Assembly (NCBI GenBank): GCA_028291545.1
Contig: JAQGHR010000060.1
Coordinates: forward strand, 1-64,000
Length of the DNA: 64,000 bases
Reading direction: 5' to 3'
DNA from: Planctomycetota bacterium
Lineage (GTDB): Bacteria > Planctomycetota > Planctomycetia > Isosphaerales > Isosphaeraceae
In this document: piece after piece, positions 28,238-36,649 of the stretch
Position numbering within the stretch: the stretch's first letter is position 1
How the letters are laid out: every line of letters starts with the position of its first letter
Made by a program: the position numbers and the translations under genes
The notes under the pieces: generated by a model
What the model was told of the DNA's origin: nothing
What the model saw: only the letters and a program-made list of their open reading frames with translations
The model's database searches: none

Positions 28238-29122
28238 TCACGCCCAGACGCTACGATCGAGTGAGCGATATCCCACCGCTTCCGCGACATGATGGGGCTG
28301 GATATCGTCCTCGCCTTCGAGGTCGGCCATCGTTCTCGCCACGCGCAAGACCTTATCGTGAGCGCGGGCGGAGAGGCCAAGCTCTTCCATGGCCGCCTTG
28401 AGGAGGCTGGCGGCATCGGGTTTGAGGACGCAGTGCTTGCGCACCTGCCGGGGTGTCATACGTCCGTTCAAGGTCGGGCCTTTTCCTCCGAATCGCTCGG
28501 CCTGGCGGGCGCGGGCCTTGAGTACGTCGCGCAGCAAGTCGGCGGACGTTGGGCCGGGCGGCGCCTCCGAAAGCTGCGTGAAGGGGACCGACGGAACCTC
28601 GACGTGAAGGTCGATCCGGTCCAGTAACGGCCCGGAGATCCGGCCGAGGTAGCGTTCCACCTGCGGCTGAGAGCAGGAGCAAGCCTTCCGGGGGTCCGAC
28701 CGATACCCGCACGGGCACGGGTTCATCGCCGCAACGAGGATGAACTCGGCCGGGAACGTGGTGGCGCGGAGGGCGCGGCTGATGGTGACGCGGCCGTCTT
28801 CGAGAGGCTGGCGCAAAACCTCCAGAGTGCGGCGGTTGAACTCCGGCAGCTCATCCAGGAACAGCACACCCTTGTGGGCCAGCGAAATCTCGCCGGGCTG
28901 GGGGGTCGAGCCGCCGCCCACGAGACCGGCGTCGCTCACGGAGTGGTGGGGCGATCGAAACGGACGCGTCGCCATCAAGGGCTGTCCCGCGCGCAGCAGG
29001 CCCATGGCGGAATAGATCCGCGTCGTCTCCAGGCTCTCCGACGGGGAGAGCGGCGGAAGGATCGTGCCCAGACGCTTCGCCAGCAGCGTCTTGCCGGTGC
29101 CTGGCGGTCCGATCATCAGCAC
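28238..29122 (-). pseudogene. comM: ComM/YifB-type Mg-chelatase-like ATPase, 5' part missing
   Basis: The remaining 294 residues start exactly at the ATPase P-loop: VLMIGPPGTGKTLLAKRLGT. Walker B KGVLFLDELPEFNRRTLEV, the sensor region AAMNPCPCGYRSDP and the C-terminal magnesium-chelatase domain are intact. A full ComM has about 200 further N-terminal residues (a Lon-protease-like domain). Upstream of the P-loop the frame soon meets a TGA (29153-29155) and family sequence stops after N-V-L, so the gene is cut by the phage integrated here. ComM-type proteins act as branch-migration helicases in natural transformation; the host may have lost this. The missing half should lie beyond 64,000. Confidence 0.88.
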
Positions 29123-29155
29123 GTTTCGGTCGATTACGCCTCCCGTCCGTCCTCA
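29110..29155. other. attL: Predicted prophage attachment site (left junction)
   Basis: Homology of the minus-strand frame to ComM ends at about 29125, immediately before the Walker A motif, and base composition and gene style change here. The crossover core should be within about 29113-29125. The exact core cannot be read without the right junction, which is outside the window. Confidence 0.6.
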
Positions 29156-29581
29156 ACCTAGGCGGATGATGTGGTCCAATTAACCTCCTTTTCGCGTGGG
29201 ACTCCGTCAAAATTATCCAGCGAAACGGCGGAATTCGGATCCCGATTGTTGTGGTCAATTAGATCGGTTCACTTTCGGAGATTGTCCGGTATCATGACCA
29301 CGGAGAGAGGACACGCCGCGTACTTGCGCCGGTAGTTGTACACCATCGAAGGATATTTGCGATTCGGATTCCCATTCGTTTCAGAACTGGTACAGTTGTT
29401 TTCTCAGGTTATCAGTTCGCCCAAAACGAGAAAGTGAAGGCGCTCAAAGCGGACGGGCGGATTGCTCGGTAAGGACTCCCGTCTTTAGATGCGAAATCTC
29501 AAGATCACTAATTTTAGTGGTCTCGCGTACACTGTCAGACTTTAGATATGAAATCTCAAGATCACTCCCGAGGAAAACATC
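29156..29581. other. Left end of prophage, mostly non-coding
   Basis: No long frame on either strand. It contains a 27-base direct repeat with two mismatches (separate entry) and little else. AT content is higher than the host. It may hold sites for the recombinase or a directionality factor. Confidence 0.4.
29483..29566 (+). repeat. Two 27-base direct repeats, 57 bases apart
   Basis: Copies at 29483-29509 and 29540-29566 (CTTTAGAT..GAAATCTCAAG ATCACT core), 25 of 27 bases identical. They lie upstream of a tiny gene and about 360-440 bases inside the left prophage end. Possible protein-binding sites. Confidence 0.7.
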
Positions 29582-29689
29582 GTGATCGAGCTTGTTCCGA
29601 GAAACACCCTGATACGCCATCGGGTCAGGGCAATTGAGGCTCTGAACCTACTTGAGGACTCGATCGCTGAGGGTGTGATCGACGATTGA
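29582..29689 (+). CDS. Very small hypothetical protein
   Basis: 35 residues from a GTG preceded by GAGGAAAAC, ending LEDSIAEGVIDD. The ribosome site and balanced composition favour a real peptide, but the frame is short and a second overlapping frame starts at the ATG at 29548. No function proposed. Confidence 0.3.
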   Translation: MIELVPRNTLIRHRVRAIEALNLLEDSIAEGVIDD

Positions 29690-29865
29690 TGTCGATTCGG
29701 AATCAGGCTGATGGTAGGGAGAAATGGTAGGGGGCATCCTTTCGGATGGCTCTGTCCCCCACTTTGCTGCAGTCCCGAACACGGTAGAGCGTCCGTATCG
29801 TTCGGCGTCAGCCATCCCCATTATCGACGACTAACGGGCAAATGTCACCTCGAAAGGGATAGTCG

Positions 29866-30108
29866 GTGCCTGAAGCGGGAGGTCCAATACATCAAGCGTC
29901 GATCACACCCATCGCTGATGAAGGGCTGGTCTACCCTCTGATTGTGAGAGGCACGGATCAAGGCTATCTCGTCTTGGCGGGTATGCGACGGTTGGGAGCG
30001 ATCGACAATCTTTGCCTAGCAAACCGCGACGTGTGGGACTCGATCCGAGGGCGGTACGTCTCCGCACGAGAGGTCTTCGCCATGATCCCGATTCAGTATC
30101 AAGACTGA
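29866..30108 (+). CDS. ParB-like domain fragment
   Basis: 80 residues. The segment YPLIVRGTDQGYLVLAGMRR followed by LGAI resembles the core of ParB/Srx-type domains (PLIVR...GY...AG.RRL.A). The usual helix before it (IHQASITPIADEGLVY) is partly present, but an in-frame TAG at 29860-29862 cuts the frame further upstream, and the C-terminus is short. Either a small stand-alone ParB-like protein or a decayed copy. Starts at a GTG without a good ribosome site. Confidence 0.4.
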   Translation: MPEAGGPIHQASITPIADEGLVYPLIVRGTDQGYLVLAGMRRLGAIDNLCLANRDVWDSIRGRYVSAREVFAMIPIQYQD

Positions 30109-30281
30109 CAGAGCGGACAACACGGGTCAATGTCCTCGTCAAACACAAAGCACTCGGCACAGACGAGGGCGCCGCAACCCTCGCATAGACCGACGCAACA
30201 GCCACACCCCGAGGCGTGGCACGTATCGCATTCGTAGAGGGTAGCGGTCTCGTCCTGGCAGAGCAAGCAAGTAGTTTTCAT
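30099..30281 (-). CDS. Small cysteine-rich zinc-finger-like protein
   Basis: 60 residues from the ATG at 30281, with 14 Cys arranged in CxxC pairs (CLLC, CDTC, CEGC, CAEC, CPLC). It probably binds two or more zinc ions. A GTG extension to 30308 is possible but less likely. It converges with the ParB-like frame (10-base overlap at the 3' ends). Confidence 0.6.
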   Translation of the reverse strand: MKTTCLLCQDETATLYECDTCHASGCGCCVGLCEGCGALVCAECFVFDEDIDPCCPLCQS

Positions 30282-30372
30282 GGTGTAGTTGAGTTTATAA
30301 CCAAACACAACTGCGTCAAATTCGTATTGCCGAGTGCGTTAAACTTGTTATAGTGATGACGTTGACGATCGC

Positions 30373-30413
30373 AACCGCCGTGCCGTTCGCTGGGGAGTGG
30401 CGGCACGGCGGTT
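30373..30413 (+). terminator. 13-bp hairpin followed by TTTC
   Basis: Perfect arms AACCGCCGTGCCG and CGGCACGGCGGTT with a 15-base loop, ending 32 bases before the next start codon. May be a terminator or leader structure. Confidence 0.5.
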
Positions 30414-30445
30414 TCTACCTAACTCACTCCCCGAGGAAACTCCCC

Positions 30446-30847
30446 ATGTCCATGCTCCCCGTTTCTTGCATCGCGGCGGGACAACCCTTTCCCGACGGAA
30501 AATCTCTCGTCGTGATCCTCCTATTGCAGTCAGCAACCGACGACGAAATCGTCAATCAAATCCGTTCGGCATCGAAATCCAAGCATGTGGGCTTTTGCGT
30601 CTCCGAATGGGACAACGATCCTCGGGAGGTCTGGGAGATTCCCGAGGCACTCGCGCTCTTGGATCGTTTCGTCCGTCTCGGCGGCTTCCCGATCCTGACC
30701 GCCGAATACAAAGAGTCTCTCGCCGCGCTCGTCAACGGCGGGAGGTACTGCGACTTGGCGACGATCGAACGGATGGAGTGTTGGACCGAGGAACAACGAG
30801 CAAGACTGAATCCCATTACCGAGCCACACTCAACCTTGCGGTCCTAA
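30446..30847 (+). CDS. Phage hypothetical protein
   Basis: 133 residues, MSMLPVSCIAAGQPF..., soluble, with a plausible alpha/beta composition. GAGGAAAC 6 bases upstream sets the ATG at 30446 rather than earlier codons. No family recognised. Followed by the Cys-rich gene at 30909. Confidence 0.55.
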   Translation: MSMLPVSCIAAGQPFPDGKSLVVILLLQSATDDEIVNQIRSASKSKHVGFCVSEWDNDPREVWEIPEALALLDRFVRLGGFPILTAEYKESLAALVNGGRYCDLATIERMECWTEEQRARLNPITEPHSTLRS

Positions 30848-30908
30848 CACACCGATCGCTGACGACGATGTCAATGATCTCATCACGTCATCAGAAAGGG
30901 ATATCACC

Positions 30909-31118
30909 ATGAGCATCGAACAAGAGCCTTGCAGCCAGTGCGAAGAAACCGGCGGCGAACAAGCCGATTGCAGCCAGTGCGGAAAAACGGTCTGCACTGT
31001 TTGGGGATGGGATTGCTGTCCCGAGTGCGACACGATCACATGCAATTGCTGCTTGCTTGATATAAAATGGACGTGTCCCAAGTGCGGATACAGAGCACCA
31101 GAAGCCGAAGAAGAATGA
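30909..31118 (+). CDS. Cysteine-rich zinc-ribbon-like protein
   Basis: 69 residues with CSQCEETGGEQADCSQC, CPEC, CNCC and CPKCGYRAP motifs and an acidic end (EAEEE). Likely several zinc knuckles. After the TGA the same frame continues with another knuckle (TNCPECGFVIPDDEE), a second TGA, then TSCG; this is described in the findings. AAAGGG lies 9 bases before the ATG. Confidence 0.6.
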   Translation: MSIEQEPCSQCEETGGEQADCSQCGKTVCTVWGWDCCPECDTITCNCCLLDIKWTCPKCGYRAPEAEEE

Positions 31119-31218
31119 ACCAACTGCCCAGAGTGCGGCTTCGTCATCCCCGATGACGAAGAATGAACGAGTTGCGGGACTGGTCTCGAATCCGCCTCGG
31201 GTTTGAGATCAGTCTTTT

Positions 31219-31695
31219 TCATTTCCCGTGATGTCGAGCGTGGCACTCCCGGCAGAGCGTGATACACGACGCTTTTTCGCGTCTAAATCCAAGATCAGTC
31301 GGATCGGTCTCGTGTCCAAGTTGCTCCGTGTGTCCTCTAAACTGATACGTCGCGTGGTGGACTTCCAAGCCGTATGAGCGAGTACAGAGGCGACAGTGGC
31401 GGTCTCTGTAGATCACCGCCTCACGTAGCCTCTGCCAACGTTCAGAGCCTAAGTAGATCTGGTAATCACAAGTGCGAAGGTCGATCTGCTTAGGCGGCTC
31501 GACCTTCTTTTTCATAGCTAAATAATTGGCGACGTGGGCGGCGAGTTCTCGGATTTCAGAGGCGGTAAAGTGATCTTGAGAGGGACGCTCGTAATCCGAG
31601 TCGTCATGGACGTATACGAGCGAAATTGCGATTAGAAATTCGGCGTGATCGACCCCCCATAACGGGAGGAAGTCGGATATCGGGAAATATGGCAT
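31219..31695 (-). CDS. HNH endonuclease-like protein
   Basis: 158 residues. The C-terminal half has the zinc/HNH pattern: CRLCTRSYGLEVHHATYQFR then CITLCRECHARHH, i.e. two CxxC pairs with the HH catalytic region. The N-terminal 80 residues are unassigned. Divergent from the regulator genes that start at 31782. Could be a homing-type nuclease or a phage packaging/defence nuclease; the packaging-associated HNH is more likely the one at 37951. Confidence 0.72.
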   Translation of the reverse strand: MPYFPISDFLPLWGVDHAEFLIAISLVYVHDDSDYERPSQDHFTASEIRELAAHVANYLAMKKKVEPPKQIDLRTCDYQIYLGSERWQRLREAVIYRDRHCRLCTRSYGLEVHHATYQFRGHTEQLGHETDPTDLGFRREKASCITLCRECHARHHGK

Positions 31696-31732
31696 CCCCT
31701 ATCTATGATCTATACATTCCGAAATATTCCAC

Positions 31733-31760
31733 TTGTATGTAATCTTAATTATGATATACT
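31733..31760 (+). promoter_or_regulatory. Sigma-70-type promoter
   Basis: TTGTAT (31733-31738) and TATACT (31755-31760) with 16 bases between, in an AT-rich stretch 22 bases before the first regulator start. The best consensus match seen in the prophage. Confidence 0.6.
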
Positions 31761-31781
31761 ATCTTAAGTGAAAGGACGGTG

Positions 31782-32003
31782 ATGGTAATGGGGGTTTACT
31801 TCAAAAGGTCGGAAGTGGCGAGCCTACTCGGGATCACCGAGGGGCGGATATCCAAGGCGATCGTGAACGGGGTCACGATCCCGATGGTAGTGGCGGGAAC
31901 AAGCTACTACTCCGCCGAGAATTTGGTCGCGCTGCAAACGTATTTTGCGGCGGGCGGCGCGAAGCTCGGAAGACGAAAAAAGACAACGACAAGTGAACTT
32001 TAA
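31782..32003 (+). CDS. Helix-turn-helix (MerR/excisionase-like) protein
   Basis: 73 residues. FKRSEVASLLGITEGRISKA is a typical winged-helix/MerR-like recognition start, followed by TSYYSAENLVAL, as in excisionase and small phage regulators. AAAGGA at 31771-31776 sits 5 bases before the ATG at 31782. It is the first gene after the promoter at 31733-31760 and probably forms an operon with the next genes. Confidence 0.6.
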   Translation: MVMGVYFKRSEVASLLGITEGRISKAIVNGVTIPMVVAGTSYYSAENLVALQTYFAAGGAKLGRRKKTTTSEL

Positions 32004-32013
32004 GGAACTCGAT

Positions 32014-32307
32014 ATGTTGGAATTTATCGGAACGATAGAGGCGGCAAGAATCCTAGGCGTAACCGCGTACAAACTGCGTGTATTGGATGACGACCTGACG
32101 TTATCTGCCTACAAGACCAAGGGAGGTCATAGGCGGTATAGGCGGGAGCGGATTGAGGCGATCCGGGAGACCGGCACTTGCGAGGACATTGATGCGTCGG
32201 AAATTGATGCGTCGGAAATTGCTAGGAACAAATGGCTTGCGTTAGGCGAGCAACTCAAGGACATGCACGACCTCTATGCCAAGCTCATGAATATCGCGGG
32301 CAGCTAA
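32014..32307 (+). CDS. MerR-type DNA-binding protein
   Basis: 97 residues. TIEAARILGVTAYKLRVLDD then KGGHRRYRRERIEAI form a MerR-like winged helix with the GGHRRY wing. A duplicated IDASE segment (15-base tandem repeat at 32188-32217) and a C-terminal helix follow. TAAGGA lies before the ATG at 32014. Probable early regulator, 10 bases after the previous stop. Confidence 0.65.
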   Translation: MLEFIGTIEAARILGVTAYKLRVLDDDLTLSAYKTKGGHRRYRRERIEAIRETGTCEDIDASEIDASEIARNKWLALGEQLKDMHDLYAKLMNIAGS

Positions 32308-32337
32308 AAATTTACCTACTAAAGAAAGACAACTGAT

Positions 32338-32538
32338 ATGAGAAGCATCTACAAAGTAGTGAAGAAACGAAACAGCTCAGATTGCAAGACTACCTATCAG
32401 GTTGTCGCACTCTTATTTGATCAAGCCGTCTTGCTCGTGGATAACGACGTGTGGTGGTACGAGGACGGCGGGATCGGGATCATCGACAAGACCATAACCT
32501 CGCAAGACCTCCGCGCCCTCAAAGCCGTCAACGGATAA
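32338..32538 (+). CDS. Phage hypothetical protein
   Basis: 66 residues, beta-rich composition, no domain recognised. The region before its ATG (AGACAACTGAT) resembles that before the next gene (AGACGATTGAT), so the two may share a translation signal. Confidence 0.5.
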   Translation: MRSIYKVVKKRNSSDCKTTYQVVALLFDQAVLLVDNDVWWYEDGGIGIIDKTITSQDLRALKAVNG

Positions 32539-32617
32539 ACAACAGAGTCTAAAAGATTGCGGTCCAAGCCCCAGACCGCAATCTCATTACCTCGGGGCAT
32601 ACAGAGAGACGATTGAT

Positions 32618-32851
32618 ATGTTGAAGTGGACAAAAGCGGGATCGGATCAGGTAAGTGGACCCTACCGGATCGTTAAGTTTTTTAGTAGCAATCAACCTAG
32701 ATGGGAACTCTTGCACGAGGGCATTCCTTTAACGGTCCGAATGAAAATGAAGTCTTGCAAGCTCAACGCGGAGGATCACCGCCTCAAGCTCGACTCGGAG
32801 GAGGCGGCGTTGACCGAAGCCGTCTCAAATCTCTTTAGCTCGGGGCGATAA
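32618..32851 (+). CDS. Phage hypothetical protein
   Basis: 77 residues, basic, no recognised domain. Lies in the early left-to-right group between the MerR-like gene and the replication genes. Confidence 0.5.
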   Translation: MLKWTKAGSDQVSGPYRIVKFFSSNQPRWELLHEGIPLTVRMKMKSCKLNAEDHRLKLDSEEAALTEAVSNLFSSGR

Positions 32852-32859
32852 GGAATATC

Positions 32860-33429
32860 ATGAAAATCGAGATCACGGATAAGCGGATCGAAATACTCGT
32901 CAAGCGATTGCACGATCCAAGTCCCTTATTGGACTACTACGGGATCGATCGATCGGACCTAGATAAGGCGATCAAGTCTTGCATCGACATAGACGAGGAC
33001 ACGGACAGCCTCCTCACTTGGACCGAAATTAATCTGGTGATGCGTCATATAGATTCAGGTCTCAAGTCCGCGATTGAGACGTACGAGTCATGGGAGGCGA
33101 GATGGGGGCGGGGCAAGAACGACGCGCCATTTCGGACCGAAAATTCGCACGACGTTGAGACCACTATGGGCATCAAAGAGAATAGCAAAGGCTTCCATTG
33201 GTGGATAAGTCATAAGTGGTGGACCCTTTATCCATCCGGCAGAAAGTTTTGCAATAAGTATAAGTTTATCTGGTGCGAGGGACTCCCAACCGAGGAGGAA
33301 TCCAGGAAGTCCCTCTATGGGTACGCGATTCAAGGTCGCAATGCACGAGTCATGATCAACGAGAGAGATCAAACCAATGGGATATGGGACGGAAGCCGTA
33401 GCGCTTACGCTCCGACAGTCAAGGACTAA
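32860..33429 (+). CDS. Phage hypothetical protein
   Basis: 189 residues, soluble, acidic N-terminal half with Asp-rich helices and a Trp-rich middle (GFHWWISHKWWTLYPSG). No family recognised. It is the last gene before a strong hairpin at 33431-33472. Confidence 0.55.
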   Translation: MKIEITDKRIEILVKRLHDPSPLLDYYGIDRSDLDKAIKSCIDIDEDTDSLLTWTEINLVMRHIDSGLKSAIETYESWEARWGRGKNDAPFRTENSHDVETTMGIKENSKGFHWWISHKWWTLYPSGRKFCNKYKFIWCEGLPTEEESRKSLYGYAIQGRNARVMINERDQTNGIWDGSRSAYAPTVKD

Positions 33430-33430
33430 A

Positions 33431-33472
33431 CGAACAAGCCGACCGGGGTTTCCGTCCCGGTCGGCTTGCTCG
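33431..33472 (+). terminator. Hairpin terminator of the early operon
   Basis: 17-base arms with one mismatch (CAAGCCGACCGGG / CCCGGTCGGCTTG core) right after the stop at 33429. No T-run. Confidence 0.55.
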
Positions 33473-33491
33473 AATCATAGAAAGGGATCAA

Positions 33492-34559
33492 TTGTCTGCT
33501 ATCAATATAGTATCAGATATCCAATTACATGTAAACTCGGATATGACGACGCGGCAGAATTTCACGCTTACCGGGATAGAAGCCGTGGCTTACTATCGGC
33601 AATGCGGAGTCAACGTCATGCCGATATCTACGGATGCGAAGCGGTGTCCGAAAATCAAGTGGTCTCCATATCAGTTAGAGCGTGTTCCCGGATTCCTGCT
33701 CTCGGATCATTTCGTTGGGCGGCAGAGCGGAATCGGCGTGATATGCGGGAAAACATCGGGCAGCTTAGAAGTCCTCGACTTCGACGACGCTTCCGTGTGG
33801 TCGCCGTGGTGCAAAGCCGTAGTCAAGAAACACGGAAGCATCTTGGTACGGACCCCCGTGGTCTCGACCCCGAGCGGCGGGCAACATCTCTATTGGCGCT
33901 GCAAAGAGATTGAGGGCAATCTACGGCTCGCTCGCAAGCCGATCGACGACGGAAAATCCAAGATCAGGATTGAGACTCGGGGACAAGGCGGGTACGCGGT
34001 ACTCCCAGGCAGTCCGCTCGGGACTCACAAGAACGGTACGCCGTACCGACTCATCTCGGGCAATTTCAAGACCATCGTCGAAATCAGTCCGGCAGTCAGA
34101 GCGAGCCTGCTCGACATCGCCCGATCGTTCGATCTGATGCCCCCTGATGCCCCTAGGATCGATCTTAGAGCCGCCTACGGAGACGTTCTCCCGGCTTCGG
34201 CTGCCGGTATCGGAGAGAGACCGGGAGACGCCTTTAACGCCTCGGTATCTTGGGATAGTATCCTAATCCCTTCGGGCTGGACTCTCCATACTGATACCGG
34301 GAGCGTGGTCTACTGGCGGAGACCCGGTAAGGACGATGGCGGTTTCTCCGCATCGACCGGCTATTGCGGGGATAAACTGCATGTGTTTTCGAGCAACGCT
34401 GATCCGCTTGAGGCGGAGAAGACGTACGACAAATTCGCTGCTTATGCGTGGCTACAGCATGCGGGCGACTTTCGTAGTGCTGCCGCTGAGTTAGGGCGGC
34501 AGGGTTTCGGATCGGTGGAAGACAGAGTTAGTACAATCATAGAGAGGTTTCAATCGTGA
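33492..34559 (+). CDS. Bifunctional DNA primase/polymerase (Prim-Pol)
   Basis: 355 residues. The N-terminal Prim-Pol domain shows GIEAVAYYRQCGVNVMPIS, catalytic acidic pair in SLEVLDFDD (about residues 90-98), PSGGQHLYWR (His) and IETRGQGGYAVLPGS. It makes primers and can polymerise DNA in phage and plasmid replication. Start: TTG at 33492 has AAAGGG upstream; an ATG at 33543 would also keep the domain. The stop overlaps the next gene's GTG (GTGA), so primase and helicase are coupled. Confidence 0.8.
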   Translation: MSAINIVSDIQLHVNSDMTTRQNFTLTGIEAVAYYRQCGVNVMPISTDAKRCPKIKWSPYQLERVPGFLLSDHFVGRQSGIGVICGKTSGSLEVLDFDDASVWSPWCKAVVKKHGSILVRTPVVSTPSGGQHLYWRCKEIEGNLRLARKPIDDGKSKIRIETRGQGGYAVLPGSPLGTHKNGTPYRLISGNFKTIVEISPAVRASLLDIARSFDLMPPDAPRIDLRAAYGDVLPASAAGIGERPGDAFNASVSWDSILIPSGWTLHTDTGSVVYWRRPGKDDGGFSASTGYCGDKLHVFSSNADPLEAEKTYDKFAAYAWLQHAGDFRSAAAELGRQGFGSVEDRVSTIIERFQS

Positions 34560-35989
34560 GTAATTTTGTAAATTTCGACGCTCGGGTCAGGACCGAAGTT
34601 CAACCGGACGCACGCAAAGGTAAGGGACAAGATCAATTCCATTATCAAAAACTTGCAGAGGCGTTCTTAGAATCGTGCGGCACGCACTATCGCTATCATC
34701 AAGATCGAGTCCTTAGATACACCGGGACGCGGTACGTGATCGACAGCGCATTGAGCATGCGAGTACGCCTTTACTTGCTCAAGAAAAAGATACCGCAGAA
34801 CAACAACATCATCGGAAACACGGTCCCGATTATCCAAACGATCGTCTATATGGACCAAGAAAAATATCCACAACTGCCTGCGTGGATCGGGAGACAAGTC
34901 AACGTCAAGAACTTGGTAGCCTATAAGAACGGGATACTCGACGTAGAGCGAGCCATCGAAGGCGATCACACACTTACCCCCCACACACCGGACTGGGTCT
35001 CGCTCAACTCGCTCCCCTACTCGTATGATCCCTCGGTTAAGTGTCCGCTCTGGCTAAGCTTCCTGAACGAGATATTCGAGCGAGACGCGAAGCGGATTGC
35101 CCTACTGCAAGAGTGGTTCGGCTATTGCCTCCTCCCGGACCCGAGCCGTCAGAAATTCCTCGTGATGACCGGTCCTCCTCGATCGGGCAAGGGAACGGTA
35201 TCAACCGTCATGACGGCAATGCTCGGGGAAGAAAACGTATCGGGATATAATCTGCCATCGCTCGCCAAGCACTTCGGCTTGAGACCGCTTGTCGGCAAAT
35301 TGCTGGCGAACGTCGGCGAAGTCAACTTGCAGGGCAACCCTGACAAAGCCGAGATCGTAAACCGACTCAAGACCATCACCGGTTGCGATGGTGTCGATAT
35401 CGAGACGAAGTATCTTGCCGAACAAGAATCCGTCAAGCTCTACGTCCGATTTATGCTCTCTTGCAACGAGATACCGAAGTTGCCGGATACCTCGGGAGCA
35501 GTGGCGGATCGGCTCATGGTACTGCCGTTTCAACTCTCCGTCCCCGAGGACCAGAGAGACCCGAACCTGGCGGCGAAGCTCATCGGCGAAATCGTTGGGA
35601 TCAACATCTGGGCAATAGGGGGGCTGGCTCGACTCCGCAAGTCGGGTTTCACGACTTCCGAACAGATGGCGAAACACGTCAACGAGGTCAGGAAAGACGG
35701 ATCGACTGTCCTCGGGTTCCTGCAAGAGCGTTGCTACGTGGCGTCATCGCTCGACACTCGCAATCTCCCAGGCGTCAGCTTCAAGCCCGACGATGCCATA
35801 CCCGACATCCGCAAGACGATGCTTGCGCAAGCGTACGAGCAATATTGCGAGGAAAATGATGTCGTCTTCAACCCCGGATGGTTCTGGAAGAATCTTAAAA
35901 TCGTCTTGCCGAAGATCGAGACTTCCAAGCCGACGGTCAATGGTCAGCGCGTCCCGAGCTATCGCGGCTTGGAGTTGAAGGAAATATAA
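34556..35989 (+). CDS. D5/P4-type phage replication helicase
   Basis: 477 residues, superfamily-3 helicase. The D5 N-terminal region is followed by Walker A MTGPPRSGKGTVSTV (about residues 203-217), Walker B-like LLANVGEVNL, and the SF3 motif C region FMLSCNEIPKLPD. The C-terminal part is probably a winged helix. Paired with the Prim-Pol gene this forms a standard phage/plasmid primase-helicase module that unwinds at the origin. Confidence 0.83.
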   Translation: MSNFVNFDARVRTEVQPDARKGKGQDQFHYQKLAEAFLESCGTHYRYHQDRVLRYTGTRYVIDSALSMRVRLYLLKKKIPQNNNIIGNTVPIIQTIVYMDQEKYPQLPAWIGRQVNVKNLVAYKNGILDVERAIEGDHTLTPHTPDWVSLNSLPYSYDPSVKCPLWLSFLNEIFERDAKRIALLQEWFGYCLLPDPSRQKFLVMTGPPRSGKGTVSTVMTAMLGEENVSGYNLPSLAKHFGLRPLVGKLLANVGEVNLQGNPDKAEIVNRLKTITGCDGVDIETKYLAEQESVKLYVRFMLSCNEIPKLPDTSGAVADRLMVLPFQLSVPEDQRDPNLAAKLIGEIVGINIWAIGGLARLRKSGFTTSEQMAKHVNEVRKDGSTVLGFLQERCYVASSLDTRNLPGVSFKPDDAIPDIRKTMLAQAYEQYCEENDVVFNPGWFWKNLKIVLPKIETSKPTVNGQRVPSYRGLELKEI

Positions 35990-35998
35990 ACGACCGCT

Positions 35999-36122
35999 TA
36001 TCTGTCCGGCGTCCGGGGTCGTCCGGGCTAAATCGCGCCTTGTGTTATGTTTTGATAAGTAAAAGTATAAATCATGGAGAGTTCATGGGAAACCCCGGAC
36101 GACCCCGGACGCCGGACAGATA
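35999..36122. repeat. 29-bp perfect inverted repeat, putative replication origin
   Basis: 35999-36027 and 36094-36122 are exact reverse complements; the 66-base spacer is AT-rich and each arm contains three GTCCGG copies. It starts 10 bases after the helicase stop codon and ends upstream of the zinc-finger gene. Layout (iteron-like arms, AT-rich middle, next to Prim-Pol/helicase) suggests an origin or a regulatory cruciform. Confidence 0.65.
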
Positions 36123-36265
36123 TTTTCTCTCTTATGGCTTTTCCTAGTCTCTCGAATCCATCGACTCTGAGGCAGGACACCACACTCCGAACGCCGGGGG
36201 TCAGGGGGAAAGTCGGCTTGCACGATTCTGCATATGTGATATACTGCAAGCTCAAGGAGATGCAT

Positions 36266-36646
36266 ATGCGACGCCCATGTAAGACCTGCACTAACTACGT
36301 TTCGTGGTCAGACCAAAAGTCGAGCTTCGGTCATATCATGGGACATTTCCAGGATATCAATATCGCTCGCCAGTATTCACCGCTCTGCAATCGCTGCCGT
36401 CGAAAGCTGATCTCCGGTGTTTTGCCTATCGTCGAAGTCGAACGCACGATATCCATCGACGGTCGAGCTATCGGAGGCGAGGCGCTCGACCGAATCCGCA
36501 CGGCAGACCCGATCTTGTACAACGCGATTCAAGACGACGAAGCCACGACCTCAACCGGCAAGATCAAGAAATCCGCCCTAGGTAGTCTCTTGAACGTAAC
36601 GAGCAATAATGCAACGTCCCGACTAAAGCGATACTTGGAACCTTGA
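36266..36646 (+). CDS. Phage zinc-finger / winged-helix-like protein
   Basis: 126 residues starting MRRPCKTC, with CKTC and CNRC pairs in the first half and a helical C-terminal domain. AAGGAG at 36254-36259 fixes the start at 36266; the longer open frame begins inside the inverted repeat and is unlikely to be translated. The C-terminal 55 residues (RIRTADPILYNAIQDDE ... SLLNVTSNNATSRLKRYL) are similar to the whole of the next gene, so the two share a small domain. Confidence 0.6.
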   Translation: MRRPCKTCTNYVSWSDQKSSFGHIMGHFQDINIARQYSPLCNRCRRKLISGVLPIVEVERTISIDGRAIGGEALDRIRTADPILYNAIQDDEATTSTGKIKKSALGSLLNVTSNNATSRLKRYLEP

Positions 36647-36649
36647 AGG

